Shown: piece after piece, positions 55,620 through 64,000 of the stretch
Position numbering within the stretch: the stretch's first letter is position 1
How the letters are laid out: the number at the start of each line of letters is the position of its first letter
Origin: Leucocoprinus leucothites
Lineage: Eukaryota > Basidiomycota > Agaricomycetes > Agaricales > Agaricaceae
Assembly: GCA_013368445.1 (NCBI GenBank)
Contig: JAACJO010000003.1
Span: 682,001 to 746,000 of the forward strand
Reading direction: 5' to 3'
Length of the DNA: 64,000 bases
Made by a program: the position numbers and the translations under genes
The notes under the pieces: model-generated
Told to the model about the DNA's origin: nothing
Database searches by the model: none
The model's input: only the letters and a program-made list of their open reading frames with translations

Positions 55620-56158
55620 TATCTGAGTGAGTAGTAAAAAGTGTATTGAGTGTCCTTGGGTCATAGACCATTAAAGAATTGGAAAACACCTTTCAAGAAA
55701 GAACATCACTGTGAGATTCATATAAGTTGAGAGTGTGAAGAAGTCTGGAAAAGACTTATAGGCTGTATATTGCATCTAGTATCCAGGAGTGGTGCTAGTC
55801 AGTGTCAGTTGTATTGTGATAGTGCCAAGTGTTAGCAAAAATGACAATTCGCAAATATTGGTCTATTATACTTCTGCATTCTAAGGGACTTGTAGTTGTG
55901 CAGCATCACATAACAAGGATCATCAAGTACCCTTCACAAACTGGTCATTTCAGTACAAAACTGGTCTACAGACAATTTCCATTATCCATTATTATCAACC
56001 TTTGTGCTTTTGCAAAACATCTTTCTTTATTGATTAACCTCCTATGAACTTGTATTGAGTTTAGGAGTGTTGGTTGTTATTGTTATTATCATTACTTATC
56101 ATTCACTATCTGACTATATTCCATCTATTACCTTAACAATCACATTTCTGCCTCTTCA

Positions 56159-57557
56159 TCAGTATGTGTTTGAGTACAAAGTTGTAGTCTTGTAGTTTGA
56201 GGTGCCACCAAGCTTGTCTGCCATTGAACTTGTGCATTTCCCTGAAATATTTCAGGTTTTCATGGTCTGTCCAAATTTTGAATCTTTTGGAAGTATCTAG
56301 GAGGTAGTCATGTCATTTCTCCAGTGCTCCAATGATTGCAAGTAGTTCTTTGTCATAAATTTGGTAATTGTGCTCTGCTTCATTCATAGTTCTTGAGAGG
56401 AAAGTAATGGGGTGCCATTTTCCTTCCTGTTCTTGTGACAGTACTCCTCCTATCCCTACTCCTGAGGCGTCCACCTCTACTCTGAATTGCCCTTCTGTCC
56501 TTGGTAGTGCTAGGACTGGTTGTTCAGTTATGCATTTCTTGAGTGTGTCAAATACTTCCTGCTCCTCCTTTCCCCACTTCCATGGATTGTTCCCCTTGAG
56601 CTTGTTGAGCAGCACCGCTATGTTGCTGTAGTCTTTGATGAATCTCCTGTAGAAGTTGGTAAATCCTAGGAATCTTTCCACATCATGGCATGATTTCAGC
56701 TTGTCCCAGTCTCGAACTGCTGCAATTTCCTTGTTTTCCATCATGACTTTTCCTCCCCCCACTCATACTCCCAGGATGGGTATTTCCTCTGCATTAAACA
56801 TGCATTTTGACCATTTGAAATATAGCCCATGCTTCTCCACTACTGTTAGGAATCATATGGTTCTTTCTTTGAGTTCATCTATATTCTTGGCTGGTATGAT
56901 GAAGTCATCCATATAATTCACCAAACAACCTTCCCTTAGCAGGTCCCTGAAGATGCTGTTCATCATTCATTGGAATATCCCTGGGGAGTTGCTCATTCCA
57001 AAGAACATGACTGTAGGCTCAAAAAGTCCTTTGCTTGTGAGGAATGCTGCCTTCCACTTGTCTCCTTCCTTGGTTCAAACATTGTTGTAACCCCAAATGA
57101 TGTCAAGTTTGTTGAAGTACTTGGCATTTTTGAGTTTGTTGATAACATCATTGATCAGGGGGAGTGGTGTTTTGGCCTTTATGGTGTACTTGTTAAGCCT
57201 TTGATAATATTGTACCAGTCATTTGGATCCATCTTTCTTGGGAATGAAGAAGCAGGATACTGCATATGGGGATTTGGAAGGTCATATGTGTCCTGAATCA
57301 AGGTTTTCCTTCAAGAATTTGTCCAATTCTTCTTCCTCTTTGATAGTCATTGAGTAGACTTTGGCAGGTAGTTCTGGTGGTGCATCTGGTGTAAGGTTAA
57401 TTTCGTGGTCCCATTCTGATCTTTTGGGAAGTTTTTTGAAGTTTTGCTTGTTGAAGAGATGCATGAATTGCTGGATGTAAAGTGGTAGATCTTCTTTATT
57501 CATGGGATCTGGCTCATCTTCTTCCACTCTTGTGGGCTGGTTTGTGCTTGTCTGCAT
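56159..57557 (-). pseudogene. Family H reverse transcriptase and RNase H, cut by LTR B4
   Basis: From 57557 it reads DLPLYIQQFMHLFNKQNFKK, WDHEINLTPDAPPELPAKVY, then RT blocks PYAVSCFFIPKKDGSK, FNKLDIIWGYNNV, TVMFFGMSNSPGIFQ and LVNYMDDFIIPAK (YMDD). The connection is FLGFTNFYRRFIKDYSNIAV. RNase H has QFRVEVDASGVGIGGVLSQ, YQIYDKELLAIIGALEK and FKIWTDHENLKYFREMHKFN, so the Asp, Glu and Asp are present. The frame ends at 56159, where LTR B4 starts. Stops are scattered, and no integrase of H is in the window. Confidence 0.9.
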
Positions 57558-57614
57558 TCTGGTTGTTGAGTGTCCATCTTGGTGTACTGTGCAGTTGTTG
57601 GGGCATCTGGTAAA

Positions 57615-57965
57615 TCATATGACTCTTTCTTGCCAATCTATCTCTGGGTTGTGCTTCATTAACCAGTCATATCCAAGGAAGACATCACACAAATCAAGTT
57701 GAGTTACTACTGCTTGGATTTGTTCTGTATGACCATTGGTGTCCATGTGGAGTGTGACATAGTCTGTGATGTGTCCCTGTGTGTTTCTGGTTCTGTCTGC
57801 ATTGAAGGCTTCAATTGGTTCTGCTAGTTTGCTTGTCTGTAGGTTCTCCATTTTGACAATTTCTTTGGCAATTCTTGTTGACTGGCATCCTGAGCCTACA
57901 AAGGCAGTGATTTTATGTGGACCCTGAGGTGTCTGGATTGTCAGTTGGATTATGATCTCTTGCAC
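57615..57965 (-). pseudogene. Family H retropepsin-like protease
   Basis: The frame MQEIIIQLTIQTPQGPHKIT is followed by AFVGSGCQSTRIAKEIVKME, where the usual Asp of the Asp-Ser-Gly triad is Gly (VGSG), and ends with DVFLGYDWLMKHNPEIDW, the conserved LGYDWL block. It is one open frame, but the catalytic Asp is lost. Confidence 0.82.
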
Positions 57966-57999
57966 TTTGCTCCATCTTTGGGGAATGACATAATTATTA

Positions 58000-58888
58000 T
58001 GGGATGGAGCTTTAGATACATGAGCTCAGTGGATCATGCTCACTCTGAGCCTTCAACAAAATCCTCCTTCTCTTCAGTCTCCTTGTCCTCCATGCCTCTG
58101 ACTTTAACCCTCTTGTTGTTGCACTTGTTAGCCATGTGCCCAAAGCATCCACAAGTGAAACACTTGGGTTTTTCGGGGTTTCAGCAGTTCTTGGCACTGT
58201 GTCCTAGTTTGTTATATGCATAGCACTTGAGGGACTCCCTTCCTTCCATTCTTCCTATCTCCATAGGTTGACCATTGTCTCTATAGGTGATTCCTGATCC
58301 TGTATGAGTGTCTTGGCAGATTTCTGCAGACTCATATCCTTGTCTGACAGAGAGGATGGCCTTTTTCCACTCTTCATAGGAGGTTGGGATATTATCTGGA
58401 GGGTAGCCAAGTATGGCTTTGATGATGTCATGGTATGTGTTCCTTTTGAGAAGGAATTTGGCATGTGCATTGTTGATTTGGGCTCAGATTTTGAGTGTTT
58501 CAAATTTGATAAGGAAGTCAGCAGTGTACTTCTTCCCTTGTTTGAACGACTTGATGATCCATTCAGCATTTGATTGCAATGTGTCATCACTGAATAGTTT
58601 CTTGAAGTCTGCCTCCCATCTTTTCCAATCTATGGAGTCATCCTTTTGACTGAGTTTTGCTAGCTCCATCTCTGCAAAGGCTGCAGCTGTGCCTCCCCTA
58701 AGGCAAGCAAGTATTATGGTAACCCTCTCCTCTGCTGCCTCTATCTTGTTGAACTTGAGGTAGAAGGCCATTGTCCTCCACCAATCTGCAAATTGTTTCC
58801 TGTTTCCATCAAAGTATCCTGGTTCTGGGACTTTCAACCTTGCATCAATCACATTGCTGAGTTCTATCTGATTGTTGCCTTCAGCCAT
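58000..58888 (-). pseudogene. Family H gag
   Basis: It starts MAEGNNQIELSNVIDARLKV at 58888. The capsid follows: PEPGYFDGNRKQFADWWRTM, ERVTIILACLRGGTAAAFAE and WKRWEADFKKLFSDDTLQSN. A frame change near 58484 leads to a Lys/Ser-rich part and a zinc knuckle CFTCGCFGHMANKCNNK near 58110-58160. The tail is Lys/Arg-rich. Mostly open, with one frameshift and a stop. Confidence 0.87.
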
Positions 58889-59241
58889 TATTTCTCATTG
58901 TGGTGATTGTGCTCAACTGATGCTGAGTGACTGTAGTTGGGACTGGATTTGTTTGAGCTGCTCTTCTATAGGTATTATGACTGGTACACTGTTGCCTTGT
59001 TCTGCTGATTCATTTACTGGGCTGGCACTTTCTTCTACTGAGGCAATTTCTTCTTCTGATTCTGACTGGAACCTTTCTTGATCCAGGTCAGCTTCAATTT
59101 GTTCATCTTCTCAGAGTATGCTAGTTACTGTGTGCCTCTTTGGTACTCTGGTTCTGAGCTGGGAGTACTTCTGTGGTTGACTAATCTTGGCTTGCCCCCT
59201 CTATACTTTGTTGCAGGGTGAGTTGATAATGCTTTACCAAA
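58889..59241 (-). other. 5' leader of family H
   Basis: A 350-base untranslated region upstream of gag H. On the minus strand the bases after the proposed LTR are TTTGGTAAAGCATTATCAAC, which contain a possible primer-binding site beginning TGGTAAAGC. There is no convincing frame. Confidence 0.5.
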
Positions 59242-59551
59242 TGTTACAACCTAAGCTGGAACTCAGGCTGTGACAAGTGTGTAAAGACTTGAGAGTGATG
59301 AGAGAGCAAAGGGAAGAAGAACAAGTTGGTAAAGCATGAGTAGTGTAGCTACAAAAATTATATACTAAGGGAATGAGTCATAAGAGTCTAAGAATAGAAA
59401 CAGATGAGTAAGCAAGAAGTCATAGTGACTAAGGGGGTGACTAAGAGTATGACAATGGCTGAGTAATGCTATGTGAGGCTGTGTAACTGGGCTATGCATA
59501 ACACTGTGTTTGCTTTGACATAGTGATCCATGTGAGGATGGTCAAAGCACA
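59242..59551 (-). repeat. Proposed short 5' LTR of family H
   Basis: It begins TGTTACAACCTAAGC and ends GTCAAAGCACA on the plus strand (310 bases, ends TGT/ACA). The only copy in the window, so the boundaries are inferred from position next to the leader. It contains one GTAGCTAC (59345-59352). Confidence 0.4.
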
Positions 59552-59558
59552 CTAGGAT

Positions 59559-59858
59559 TTATGTAATTTGATTTGCAGGGTCTATACCCTTGGCAGCAAA
59601 GAAACAACTACAGGCATGCTCAAAGGAACCAAATGCTGCCACAGTGATGATCCCATTTCCGAAAATGGGTGGAGGATTTGTTGTGGCTTGAGTGACCATT
59701 GCCTTATAGTTATTATGTCCATACACACTAGGAGAAGTCATAGCATACATGATGGCAGTGTCATCAGAGTCAGAATCAGAGCCACTAGAGTATGGAGGTT
59801 GTGGAGGGGTCATCACAGGTGAACCAATAGAGACAGGCAAGGAATAAAGGCTCCTCAA
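59559..59858 (-). pseudogene. Family I gag fragment, N-terminal
   Basis: A frame reads SSGSDSDSDDTAIMYAMTSP, NNYKAMVTQATTNPPPIF and FGSFEHACSCFFAAKGIDPA. It resembles the start of Gag-like proteins of another fungal retroelement family, in which an acidic Ser/Asp stretch precedes a capsid block ending CxxFFxAK. It is truncated at 59559 next to the proposed LTR H. Assignment is tentative. Confidence 0.45.
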
Positions 59859-60506
59859 AGGGCATCAGTCCTGAAGTTTGTCAAGATGTGGTTGTGAGGG
59901 TGAAGATGGTAGGGAGAGGAAGCTCTGTGAGTCTTCTATCAATAATGAGCCAGCTGGTGTGGAGAAGTGACAAGTGTAATGGTGTTGATGGCTGACCCTC
60001 AGAGCAGCTTTGTCAAGGGGCCTGTGTAAATTTTCTATGCAGGTTGTGGATCTGGTCCCATGGGTAGAAGGTTGATCCTCTAGGGTGTGTGCATGAGAGA
60101 GAGAGGTAGAATCAAACTAGTTGGGTACAGAGAGACTGGGGACACAGAGGCAGGGGTAGAGGCAGGGACAGGGTACAGGGTACAGGGGCAGAGGCAGAGA
60201 GCAGAGACAGAGGCAGAGACTAGGCAGATGACAGTCAAGATGGGAACACATCAACATCAGAATACAGAGGAGTGGAGAGAGCTGAACAGAAGACCAGGGG
60301 TGACTATATGCATGCTTTTCATGACTATATGTATACAAATTTTTCAAACCTTGAGTGAGTGTGAATCAGCATTGAGTGGACTGTAAAAAAAAGTGGAAGG
60401 TCAGCAATAGAGGACAACCTCACTGAACAGGGAACAGGAAGAATACAGTGAACTTGACATAGATTCAGAGGAAGAAAAAGGAAGTAATCTAGTTACAGGT
60501 GCTCAC
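59859..60506. other. Non-coding stretch with purine-rich low-complexity tract
   Basis: Possible leader of family I. At 60090-60230 the plus strand is almost all purine with GGCAGAGGCAGAG-type repeats. No gene recognised. Confidence 0.4.
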
Positions 60507-61995
60507 TAGTGTTGTCATGGGCTCAGCTTAGAGCTGTGAGTCAGCCAAGTTGAGCCAACATGAGCCAAGTTCTTAGTAATGATTGGCTCATGGCTCCATC
60601 ACGGCTCGGCTCAGGGTAGGAGCTGCTCAAGCCTGGCTTGAGTGGCTTGAGTAAGATCAAAGACACCACTTTTGGACTTTAACACACATGGCTATCCTGG
60701 ATGGCATTTTGCAGAGTTCAGAGAGTGATATCTGTTCATTAGGCATTTTTAAGCATTTGAGATCCTGCTGAACTTGATGCAGATGATTGAAATAGGCACA
60801 CAGTGTGTCTGAGGCTAAAGATAAATAAATAATATTATAATCTGTAATGATGTTATATACCATTGTATATTACTATGTCTTCAAAACTTTGGTCTATTCC
60901 AATTACAAGATTGAAGTGAAAACATTGAGAAAGGTTGATTCTGAATGCTGGGTGCTGAGCATCATTCATAAGTATCATGAATCCAATCCATTAACAATCT
61001 GCCCATTAAATATTAACTAGGTGCCTGATGGTTGATCTGCCATCAGCACCTATCACTGATGAATTAGTGACTCTGATGAGGCATCAAGACAAAGTAGTTC
61101 TGTCATTCTATCCTCAAATTTATGTGGAATACTTCACACATTTTACTACCCTTGGATTTCAGTTTATTCTAGTACCCTGTCACAACCCAACCTGCTCGCA
61201 TGGCCTGGCCGGCATGTACTCCATCTTATCTTCGCATTTCTAACTTATGACTTCTATCATACCCTCCTTCTACTTCCATTAACTCACCTCAGTTTGCTTC
61301 CACTCAACTTGCTCTACTCTTCTTTCTTATCCTGTATCTTCTTGCACGTTGTATTTGGACTTTCACATATCATGTCATTCATAGTCTCCTCCAATGTTTT
61401 GGACATTCTTATCTTCTAGCCTTTCCAATATGTCGGATGCCATTCTTATTACCTTATCCTTTTTCTGCAGTGTCTTTGTTATTTGTTATCTGACCCTATC
61501 CGCCATATCATATATAAGTAGCCAAACTTGTACCATATTCCATAGTCAGATAATTGACTAAGTCATGTGTTACTACCTTGTCTGACCTCTGCTCTCTCCT
61601 TGCCCTCCCATCTCTATCCGTCTCCAAAATCTGGGTCAGCATCAGTAGTGGCACAACACATAAGTTGAGGCCAAGACCCGCTCCTGTGTTCATCGACTAG
61701 ATCAGTCATCTCTGCTCCTCTGTCCTAGACACCTGGTCTTGAACATCAGCTCCATCCCCCATCCTTTAGTAATCCAGTTCTTGACACACCCACAAGTTCT
61801 TTATATTCTATGTATAAGACATAAATACAGGTGCACTGTATCCTTTCACTTAAAAGAGGAAACTATATTATGACCCATTGACTTGAGCCAGCTCTGAGCT
61901 GAGTTGAGCCTGAGTTTCAGCTCCCTGGCAGCTCAGGAGCCATTAATGAGCTGAGCAGACCCTGAGCCAAGCTGAGCCGAGTAGTGACAACACTA
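60507..61995. mobile_element. hAT-type MITE (F2) carrying a solo family C LTR
   Basis: Ends TAGTGTTGTCATGGGCTC and GAGTAGTGACAACACTA, flanked by a perfect 8-base duplication GTGCTCAC (60499-60506, 61996-62003). Subterminal GGCTCAGCT/AGCTGAGCC-type repeats occur as in F1. About 880 bases without the LTR insert. No transposase is encoded. Confidence 0.92.
61178..61786 (+). repeat. Solo LTR of family C (C2)
   Basis: TGTCACAACCCAACC to GTTCTTGACA, 609 bases, inverted ends TGTCA/TGACA. Flanks are TACCC and CACCC, a 5-base duplication with one transition. TATA-like CATATATAAGTAGC is near 61510. Confidence 0.75.
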
Positions 61996-62019
61996 GTGCT
62001 CACTCATATATATATATTG

Positions 62020-63217
62020 GTAGGTATCTAAATTAGGAAACTGTTGTCCTGCTATGAAGGTACAGTGTAAGTTGGGGCTTACAATATGGGTGGCTGGGAA
62101 TGAGAAAAGAGGCTAAACAATTCATTAAGGGATGTGACACCTGCTAATATAACAAGATCAACCAACAAGGTTGAAAAGTCCCACTACATCCCTTACCCAC
62201 AGCAGAGGGGCCCTGGACAGACATCACAATTGACATGATCAGACCATTACCAAGCTCCCAAGGAAAAGGTGCCATTCTGGTGGTGGTAGACAGATTTTAC
62301 AAGACAATCTGTCTAACCCCACCACAACAAACCTGACATCCCAAGACCTGGCAAAGATTTACCAAGATGGGATCTGGAAAATCCACAGAGTTCCCAAGAG
62401 AGTAGTCAGCAACAAGGGCCCACAATTTGTATCACAGTTCATCAAACACCTATATGAAGCCATAGGAACACAACAACATATGTCCACAGTGTACCACCCA
62501 CAGTCAGATGGTCAAACAGAAAGGGTCAACCAAGAAACTGAATCACCCCTGCACAACCACATCAATTACACATAAGACAACTGGAAGAGCTGGATTGCAG
62601 CAGCTGAATTTCAATACAATGACAAAATTCACAGTGCCACAGGATACACACCATTCTTCCTCAATCAAGGCTGACACCTATGGAAAGGAGATCTAACAGT
62701 TGAAACACCAACACCAGCAGTCTCCCAATTCCTACAGAGACTACAAACAATGGAAAGGGCCACAACAGCACTAGAAGACAACTGTCAAAAGATGAAACAA
62801 TTACCCAAGAAGGGATGAGTACAAGACAATCAATTCAAAATAGGAGACATGGTCTAGCTAGAAGCATCAAACATCAAAACTAGCTGGCCATCATGGAAAT
62901 TAGATCACCTCCAATATGGACCATTTCCAATCATAGAACCAGTAGGGGATGGGGCCTACTGACTAGAACTAGCAAACTGGGCCATTCATGACATATTCAA
63001 TGAAACCCTACTGCTTCCATTCCATGGACCAGAGTTTGACAGCCAAAAGAAGCTGGTCCCACCTCCACCTGACATTGTCAATTCAGAAGAAGAATTTGCA
63101 GTCAAAAAAGTCAGAGGTCAGTGAAAACAGTGTTGTGATACTCAATACCTCATCCACTGGAAAGGCTTTGGTGACAAAGAAGACTCATGGGAACCAGTAA
63201 CAAATTTGGGCAATTAA
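62020..63217 (+). pseudogene. Family J integrase and chromodomain, decayed
   Basis: Plus-strand frames give GPWTDITIDMIRPLPSSQGK (first Asp), ILVVVDRFYKTICLTP, VSNKGPQFVSQFIKHLYEA (second Asp changed to Asn) and STVYHPQSDGQTERVNQETE (Glu). The C-terminus has FKIGDMV, QYGPFPIIEPVGDGAY and a chromodomain tail YLIHWKGFGDKEDSWEPVTN. A dozen stops and a frameshift near 63120 make it dead. The upstream part of pol J is missing, with MITE F2 ending only 20 bases before. Confidence 0.88.
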
Positions 63218-63219
63218 AA

Positions 63220-63235
63220 GGGGGGGGGGGGGGGG
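63220..63235 (+). repeat. Run of 16 G after the chromodomain
   Basis: AATTAAAAG followed by 16 G in total, 2 bases after the end of pol J. It could be an expanded polypurine tract. No LTR start (TG) follows directly. Confidence 0.7.
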
Positions 63236-63289
63236 TAAAAGACAACTTTGACCATCAAACACCACCACCAACAAAGTACAAGCACCATG

Positions 63290-63673
63290 ACCCCTCAAAG
63301 AGCCCTTACTTGTTATCCAGCATTTGATGCCTTCAATGCCCTTGTTACCTCTCACAGCATCAACCTATCTGTTGATAGACTCCACACCACTATAAACATC
63401 CTAGCCCACATCAGAGAAATGTTCATCTCCATCCAAGCCACAACCAATCATATTAGAAACATTGTCAATGACATCAGCACTAGCCTACTTACCCAGGCAT
63501 CAGCCAGGAAGAATAGGCAAGAAACCCTTCAGCACCTCCAACAATTCCAAATCACCTTAGGCAATATTGCCTATTCTGACTTCAACAACTGGGTCATGCA
63601 CCTCCTGGTGAATACAGCAGAACAAGCCACAATGATCACAGACATTGATGGCAAGATAAGGAGAATGCTCTAG
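63290..63673 (+). CDS. Unrecognised 127-residue frame
   Basis: It starts MTPQRALTCYPAFDAFNALV. An ATG at 63248 would add 14 residues. The protein looks mainly helical (NLSVDRLHTTINILAHIREM, ETLQHLQQFQITLGNIAYSD) and ends DIDGKIRRML. A frame in the next register (63657-63910) continues with a Ser-rich stretch and KQEEMETDVPPLPEIAG, so a frameshift or splice could extend it. It may be an accessory ORF of family J or the gag start of another element. No family recognised. Confidence 0.4.
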   Translation, partial: TPQRALTCYPAFDAFNALVTSHSINLSVDRLHTTINILAHIREMFISIQATTNHIRNIVNDISTSLLTQASARKNRQETLQHLQQFQITLGNIAYSDFNNWVMHLLVNTAEQATMITDIDGKIRRML

Positions 63674-64000
63674 CCTGCCTCATGTTAACTCTCATCAACA
63701 ACCAACAGTATATCACATTAATGACTCCTCATCATCATCAGCCTCTTCATCCTCCTCATCCACATCCTCTCCACCAACCAAGCAAGAAGAAATGGAAACA
63801 GATGTTCCACCTCTCCCAGAGATTGCTGGATTGAAGCTTACCCTAACCATATGGTTTGTCCTTGAGTCAGATTGTTCATCTTCTTTCCAGGCAGTTCACA
63901 CTGTTTGACCATTAGGAGATAAAGGTGAGCATGGCAGCTACAAAGGGCAGTGGAAATATCAAAATTACATCTCTTGAGGTAGTCATGGTATGTGAGCTTC
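63674..64000. other. Right end of window, possible continuation of the frame at 63290
   Basis: TCATCA/TCCTCC repeats at 63725-63770 encode poly-Ser in one frame. Otherwise nothing assignable. Confidence 0.35.

Larger units (their letters stand above)
53514..56158 (+). repeat. LTR of family B (B4), 5'-truncated, carrying a Tc1
   Basis: It follows B1/B2 from about base 290 of the LTR (near GCACCTGTACACATT) to CTGCCTCTTCA, and is interrupted by the Tc1 element at 54019-55619. Its end abuts family H RNase H. Confidence 0.85.

Noticed and set aside
59345..59352. Single GTAGCTAC outside element E
   Set aside because: One occurrence in 48 kb is about the chance expectation.
60090..60230. Purine-rich repeats as a possible satellite or regulatory array
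   Set aside because: Units are irregular and short; it looks like simple low-complexity sequence.
1..64000. CRISPR array, prokaryotic operons, ribosome-binding sites
   Set aside because: Introns, chromodomain retroelements and eukaryotic transposons show fungal DNA. The repeats are LTRs and TIRs.
1..64000. tRNA or rRNA genes
   Set aside because: No cloverleaf box A/box B arrangement or rRNA stretch was recognised by eye; a tRNAscan run would settle it.

Overview
The window looks like a transposon graveyard from a filamentous fungus, most likely an Agaricomycete (mushroom-forming basidiomycete). The evidence is short introns (47-90 bases), a Plavaka/KDZ-type transposase relic, several chromodomain-type Ty3/gypsy families, long-TIR Tc1/mariner elements, hAT relics, and strong loss of CpG with TG/CA in its place. 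I found no host housekeeping gene, tRNA, rRNA or CRISPR array. Species cannot be named from this sequence. Family letters A-J below are local labels, and all family assignments rest on motifs read by eye.

Layout. 1-11814 (minus): a tandem array of Ty3/gypsy family A. Copy 1 runs off the left edge and shares an LTR (2810-4025) with copy 2, whose other LTR is at 11117-11814. The array is broken by a 518-base TA-flanked element (3287-3804), an LTR of family B (5057-6434) and an apparently intact Tc1 transposon (8559-10151). 11933-13525: a second, dead Tc1 of the same family. 14230-16700: Plavaka relic. 17037-47187: a family C Ty3/gypsy element on the plus strand, split inside gag by a 24.4 kb nest and inside reverse transcriptase by a family B LTR that itself carries a solo family A LTR.

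The nest at 18852-43298 is an 8.8 kb family D chromodomain element (minus). Its 5' LTR is split by element E (27493-43150), a giant LTR retrotransposon of 15,658 bases. E carries a solo family D LTR (36028-36690) and a hAT-type MITE (37418-38611); without these it is about 13.8 kb. E has a PBS, PPT, gag, protease, RT, RNase H and integrase on the minus strand. Between integrase and 3' LTR it also has about 5.5 kb with two spliced genes on the opposite strand. The second gene (32915-34260) reads as an unbroken six-exon frame of 357 codons, although E's pol is decayed.

47188-59860 holds pieces of minus-strand Ty3/gypsy families G, H and I, more LTRs of A and B, a hAT transposase relic (51530-53060) and a decayed Tc1 (54019-55619). 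60507-61995 is a second hAT-type MITE with a perfect 8-base target duplication, carrying a solo family C LTR. 62020-63217 is a decayed plus-strand integrase plus chromodomain, followed by a run of 16 G and an unrecognised frame.

Most unusual signal: the 8-base palindrome GTAGCTAC, and its core TAGCTA, is scattered through element E in LTRs, coding exons of both strands and introns, at far above chance, and is nearly absent elsewhere. In four separate gag/pol sites it is read as Val-Ala-Thr. This fits a DNA-level site for an element-specific DNA-binding protein, perhaps one of the antisense gene products.
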